From NCBI GenBank assembly GCA_018262315.1, contig JAGSPS010000142.1, forward strand, positions 1 to 7,859: a DNA stretch of 7,859 nucleotides, written 5' to 3'. The notes under the pieces were generated by a model that did not search any database, was not told where the DNA came from, and was given only the letters and a program-made list of their open reading frames with translations. This DNA comes from Deltaproteobacteria bacterium. Its GTDB lineage: Bacteria; Myxococcota_A; UBA9160; PR03. Made by a program: the position numbers and the translations under genes. The number at the start of each line of letters is the position of its first letter. The stretch's first letter is position 1. Positions 5,816 to 7,859 of the stretch are shown here, in pieces.

Positions 5816-7477
5816 ATGTCCGACTGGCTGTGGTGGCGCGACGGCGTCGTCTATCAGATCTACCCGCGCTCGTTCCAGGACGCGAACGGCGACGGCGTCG
5901 GCGACCTCGAAGGCATTCGCCAGCGGCTCGATCATCTCGCCTGGCTGGGCGTCGATGCGATCTGGCTCTCGCCGTGCTTCCCCTCGCCGATGGCCGACTT
6001 CGGCTACGACGTCGCCGACTACTGCGACATCGACCCGCTCTTCGGCACGCTCGCGGACTTCGACCGCCTGCTCGCCGACGCGCACACCCGGAACATCAAG
6101 GTCGTGCTCGACTGGGTTCCCAATCACACGTCGGATCGACACGGCTGGTTCGTCGAGTCGCGCGCGAGTCGCGACAACGCGAAGCGCGACTGGTACGTCT
6201 GGCGCGACGCGAAGCCCGACGGATCGATGCCGAACAACTGGACGAGCATGTTCGGCGGTCCCGCCTGGGAACCCGACGACACGACCGGCCAGCTCTACCT
6301 GCACTCGTTCCTGAAGGAGCAGCCCGACCTCAACTGGCGCAATCCCGAGCTGGTGGAGGCGATGCACGACGTGTTGCGCTTCTGGCTCGATCGCGGCGTC
6401 GACGGCTTCCGCATCGACGTGATCCACCGCATCGCGAAGGACGCCGCGCTGCGCGACAACCCGCCCGCCCCCGGCTCGCTCTACACCTGGGGCAACCAAC
6501 GCCACGACCACGACGAGAACCACCCCGACATCCACGCCGAGCTGCGCGCGCTGCGCGCGATCACCGATTCCTACCGCGAGCGCATGCTGGTCGGCGAAAT
6601 CGGCTTGCCGCCGAAAGAAGTCGCGACCTACTACGGGGACGGAGATGAACTCCACCTCGGCTTCAACTTCGCGTTCCTGCACTGCCCGTGGGACGCCGCG
6701 CGATTCCGCACCGAGATCGAACGCTTCGAGCGCCTGCTCCCGCCCGGAGCCTGGCCCGACTTCGTGCTCTCGAACCACGACGTCCCGCGCCACGCGAGTC
6801 GCTACGGCCAGCCAGCAGGGCGCGAAGCGCCTGGCCCGCCGGGTCATCAGACCGGGCGCGAAGCGCCTGGCCCGCCGGGTCATCAGACCGGCGGCGACGC
6901 GCGCGCCCGGCTGGCCGCCATGATGCTGCTCACGCTGCGCGGCACGCCCTTCCTCTACTACGGCGAAGAGATCGGAATGCGCAACGTCCCGGTCCCGGAG
7001 GACCGCCTCCAGGACCCCCTCGCCCGGACGCTGCACCCGTCGCTTTCGCGCGACCCCGAGCGCACGCCGATGTGCTGGAACGCGACGCCGAACGCCGGCT
7101 TCACGACCGCCGCCACTCCCTGGCTCCCGATCGGTCCGCAACCGCCGCGCACGGACGTCGCCACGCAACGCGAAGACCGCGCGTCGCTGCTCTGGCTCTA
7201 CAAGAACCTGCTCGCCCTGCGCCGCAACCACGACTCGCTGCACCGCGGCAGCTACCGATCGCTCGACGCACCCGAAGGCGTGCTCACCTATGAACGTCGC
7301 AGCAACTCCGAGATCGCCCGCGTCGCCCTCAACTTCAGCGACCAACCCCGCAACATCTCGCTCGGCAGCGGCCGCATCACGCACCAGCTCCACACCAACG
7401 CGAGCGCGGCCGTGGCAACCTCCGCCGACCTCCGACTCGGCCCTTGCGAAGGCGTCGTCCTCATTTTGACCACATAA
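5816..7477 (+). CDS. GH13 alpha-glucosidase (oligo-1,6-glucosidase-like)
   Basis: 553 aa, cytoplasmic (no signal peptide), start ATG 5816 with GAGGAG at 5803-5808. It releases glucose from the ends of short alpha-glucans or isomalto-oligosaccharides, or acts on a related alpha-glucoside. Seen: WWRDGVVYQIYPRSF (6-20); the metal-site loop DANGDGVGD (22-30); region I DWVPNHTS (99-106); QPDLNW (169-174), the signature of the oligo-1,6-glucosidase subfamily; region II GFRIDVIH (197-204, nucleophile Asp201); region III LVGEIG (258-263, acid/base Glu261); region IV LSNHDVPRH (318-326, Asp322); then GTPFLYYGEEIGM (376-388) and a beta-domain to the end. Val after the nucleophile favours tolerance of alpha-1,6 links (family knowledge). 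Oddity: residues about 335-358 are a duplicated 12-residue unit (GREAPGPPGHQT twice), an in-frame repeat insertion not expected in the family. Third gene of the EVE-tesB run, 11 bp after tesB. Confidence 0.95.
   Translation: MSDWLWWRDGVVYQIYPRSFQDANGDGVGDLEGIRQRLDHLAWLGVDAIWLSPCFPSPMADFGYDVADYCDIDPLFGTLADFDRLLADAHTRNIKVVLDWVPNHTSDRHGWFVESRASRDNAKRDWYVWRDAKPDGSMPNNWTSMFGGPAWEPDDTTGQLYLHSFLKEQPDLNWRNPELVEAMHDVLRFWLDRGVDGFRIDVIHRIAKDAALRDNPPAPGSLYTWGNQRHDHDENHPDIHAELRALRAITDSYRERMLVGEIGLPPKEVATYYGDGDELHLGFNFAFLHCPWDAARFRTEIERFERLLPPGAWPDFVLSNHDVPRHASRYGQPAGREAPGPPGHQTGREAPGPPGHQTGGDARARLAAMMLLTLRGTPFLYYGEEIGMRNVPVPEDRLQDPLARTLHPSLSRDPERTPMCWNATPNAGFTTAATPWLPIGPQPPRTDVATQREDRASLLWLYKNLLALRRNHDSLHRGSYRSLDAPEGVLTYERRSNSEIARVALNFSDQPRNISLGSGRITHQLHTNASAAVATSADLRLGPCEGVVLILTT
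6818..6889 (+). repeat. Two perfect 36-bp tandem repeats inside the GH13 gene
   Basis: Copies are 6818-6853 and 6854-6889, identical base for base. Each unit contains GGCGC-gaa-GCGCC (6819-6831 in copy 1) directly followed by TGGCCCG-c-CGGGTCA (6832-6846, one G/T pair), then tcagacc. Being 36 bp, it adds 12 residues per copy and keeps the frame. It falls in the loop after catalytic region IV and before the ARLAAMMLLTLRGTPF helix, where relatives usually have only a short linker. Adjacent hairpins in a repeat tolerated inside a gene resemble palindromic elements such as those of Rickettsia; kinship is not implied. Confidence 0.9.
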
Positions 7478-7479
7478 CG

Positions 7480-7640
7480 AGGCGCGGTCCGATGAAGGGT
7501 GCCGCGCGCAGTTCCGCAGGCCGCTGACCCATCACGACCGAAGCGCGAAAGTCTTGCACCTCGCAACTCCCGATCGAAGCCGCAAGGTCGAGAGCGTGCC
7601 GAGGATGTTCGAGCACGGCACCCTTCATCGGACCGCGCCT
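7480..7640. repeat. 161-bp element bounded by perfect 25-bp inverted repeats (MITE-like)
   Basis: Left arm 7480-7504 starts AGGCGCGGTCCG and ends ATGAAGGGTGCCG. Right arm 7616-7640 is its exact reverse complement, starting CGGCACCCTTCAT and ending CGGACCGCGCCT. The 111-bp interior (7505-7615) has no transposase. It includes small hairpins (for example TTGC-acctc-GCAA near 7554-7566). The outer flanks show no clear target-site duplication. The element begins 2 bp after the glucosidase stop and ends 75 bp before the next gene. The minus strand is open through it (55 codons from ATG 7628 to a stop at 7461), with a less G/C-biased third position than neighbouring genes by rough count. It could be a non-autonomous transposon, a mobile inverted repeat or a structured RNA. 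Confidence 0.75.
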
Positions 7641-7715
7641 GGCAACCACCCCCAACCAACAGCCTTGACGGCACGGGAACATCGCCCACCCTCCGCCCAG
7701 GGGTGAGACCGCCGC

Positions 7716-7859
7716 ATGGCGCGCGCCAAAGTCGCGTACGACGAAAAATCGATCAAGACACTCGACGCGCTGGAACACATCCGGCTGCGCAGCGGTATGT
7801 ACATCGGGCGACTGGGCGACGGTTCCGGCCCGCAAGACGGCATCTACGTGATGCTCAAG
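7716..7859 (+). CDS. parE: DNA topoisomerase IV subunit B (ParE-type), N-terminal fragment cut by window end
   Basis: Only the first 48 codons are present. Type IIA topoisomerase B subunits bind ATP and drive DNA strand passage for decatenation or supercoil control. Seen: YDEKSIKTLDALEHIRLRSG (9-28) followed by MYIGRLGDGSGPQDG (29-43) and IYVMLK (43-48), the N-terminal arm of the GHKL ATPase. The 'GRLGDGS..DGIYV.LK' form is the one I associate with topoisomerase IV ParE-like proteins rather than GyrB, whose arm usually reads GMYIGDT. GyrB cannot be fully excluded from so little sequence. Start ATG 7716 is preceded by a modest GGTGAG at 7702-7707. A TTGACG -35-like hexamer lies at 7665-7670, in the 75 bp between the inverted-repeat element and this gene, but no good -10 follows. 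The rest of the gene lies beyond the window. Confidence 0.88.
   Translation, partial: MARAKVAYDEKSIKTLDALEHIRLRSGMYIGRLGDGSGPQDGIYVMLK

Noticed and set aside
6818..6889. Possible CRISPR array
   Set aside because: The two units abut directly with no spacer, there are only two, and they are translated in frame within an enzyme.
5702..7393. 563-codon minus-strand open frame opposite the glucosidase
   Set aside because: Antisense shadow of a clear GH13 enzyme; composition is Val/Arg/Ala/Glu-rich without domains.
7480..7640. Rho-independent terminator for the glucosidase operon
   Set aside because: The arms pair perfectly, but a 111-nt loop and no T-run after the right arm make it unlike an intrinsic terminator.

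Overview
The window is a GC-rich stretch of bacterial chromosome with strong G/C preference at third codon positions. A PEP-CTERM-like tail on a secreted protein, a topoisomerase IV-type ParE start, and many GTG starts fit a high-GC Gram-negative lineage of the old 'Deltaproteobacteria' kind (Myxococcota-like). That placement is an inference from style; no marker gene here fixes it.

Layout, left to right. On the minus strand: a secreted expansin-like protein (39-827) and, upstream of it, a full-length family B DNA polymerase of the E. coli Pol II type (905-3208). Divergent from the polymerase across a 56-bp gap is a small alkyltransferase-like protein (3265-3624, plus) in which the alkyl-acceptor cysteine is tryptophan. 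Just after it, overlapping by 4 bp, lies a short remnant of a dienelactone-hydrolase gene with two tight palindromes, then a convergent small putative lipoprotein (3821-4204, minus). After a 317-bp gap come three plus-strand genes spaced like an operon: an EVE-domain protein (4522-4947), acyl-CoA thioesterase II TesB (4944-5804) and a GH13 alpha-glucosidase (5816-7477). A 161-bp element bounded by perfect 25-bp inverted repeats follows, and the window ends 48 codons into a type IIA topoisomerase B-subunit gene (7716 onward).

Working together: PolB and the alkyltransferase-like protein both belong to DNA-damage tolerance and repair, and their starts share one short divergent control region containing a 28-bp imperfect palindrome. 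EVE, TesB and the glucosidase are probably co-transcribed but have no obvious common pathway. The expansin is the only clearly exported protein of recognised family and may be held at the surface by an exosortase-type sorting tail.

The least ordinary signals are at repeat scale: the 161-bp inverted-repeat element before parE; a 36-bp tandem duplication, built from two adjacent hairpins, inserted in frame in the glucosidase; the mirrored palindrome and promoter-like motifs between polB and the alkyltransferase-like gene; and the dienelactone-hydrolase remnant. I see no CRISPR array, tRNA, rRNA, transposase or clear defence system, and no convincing new multi-gene system.
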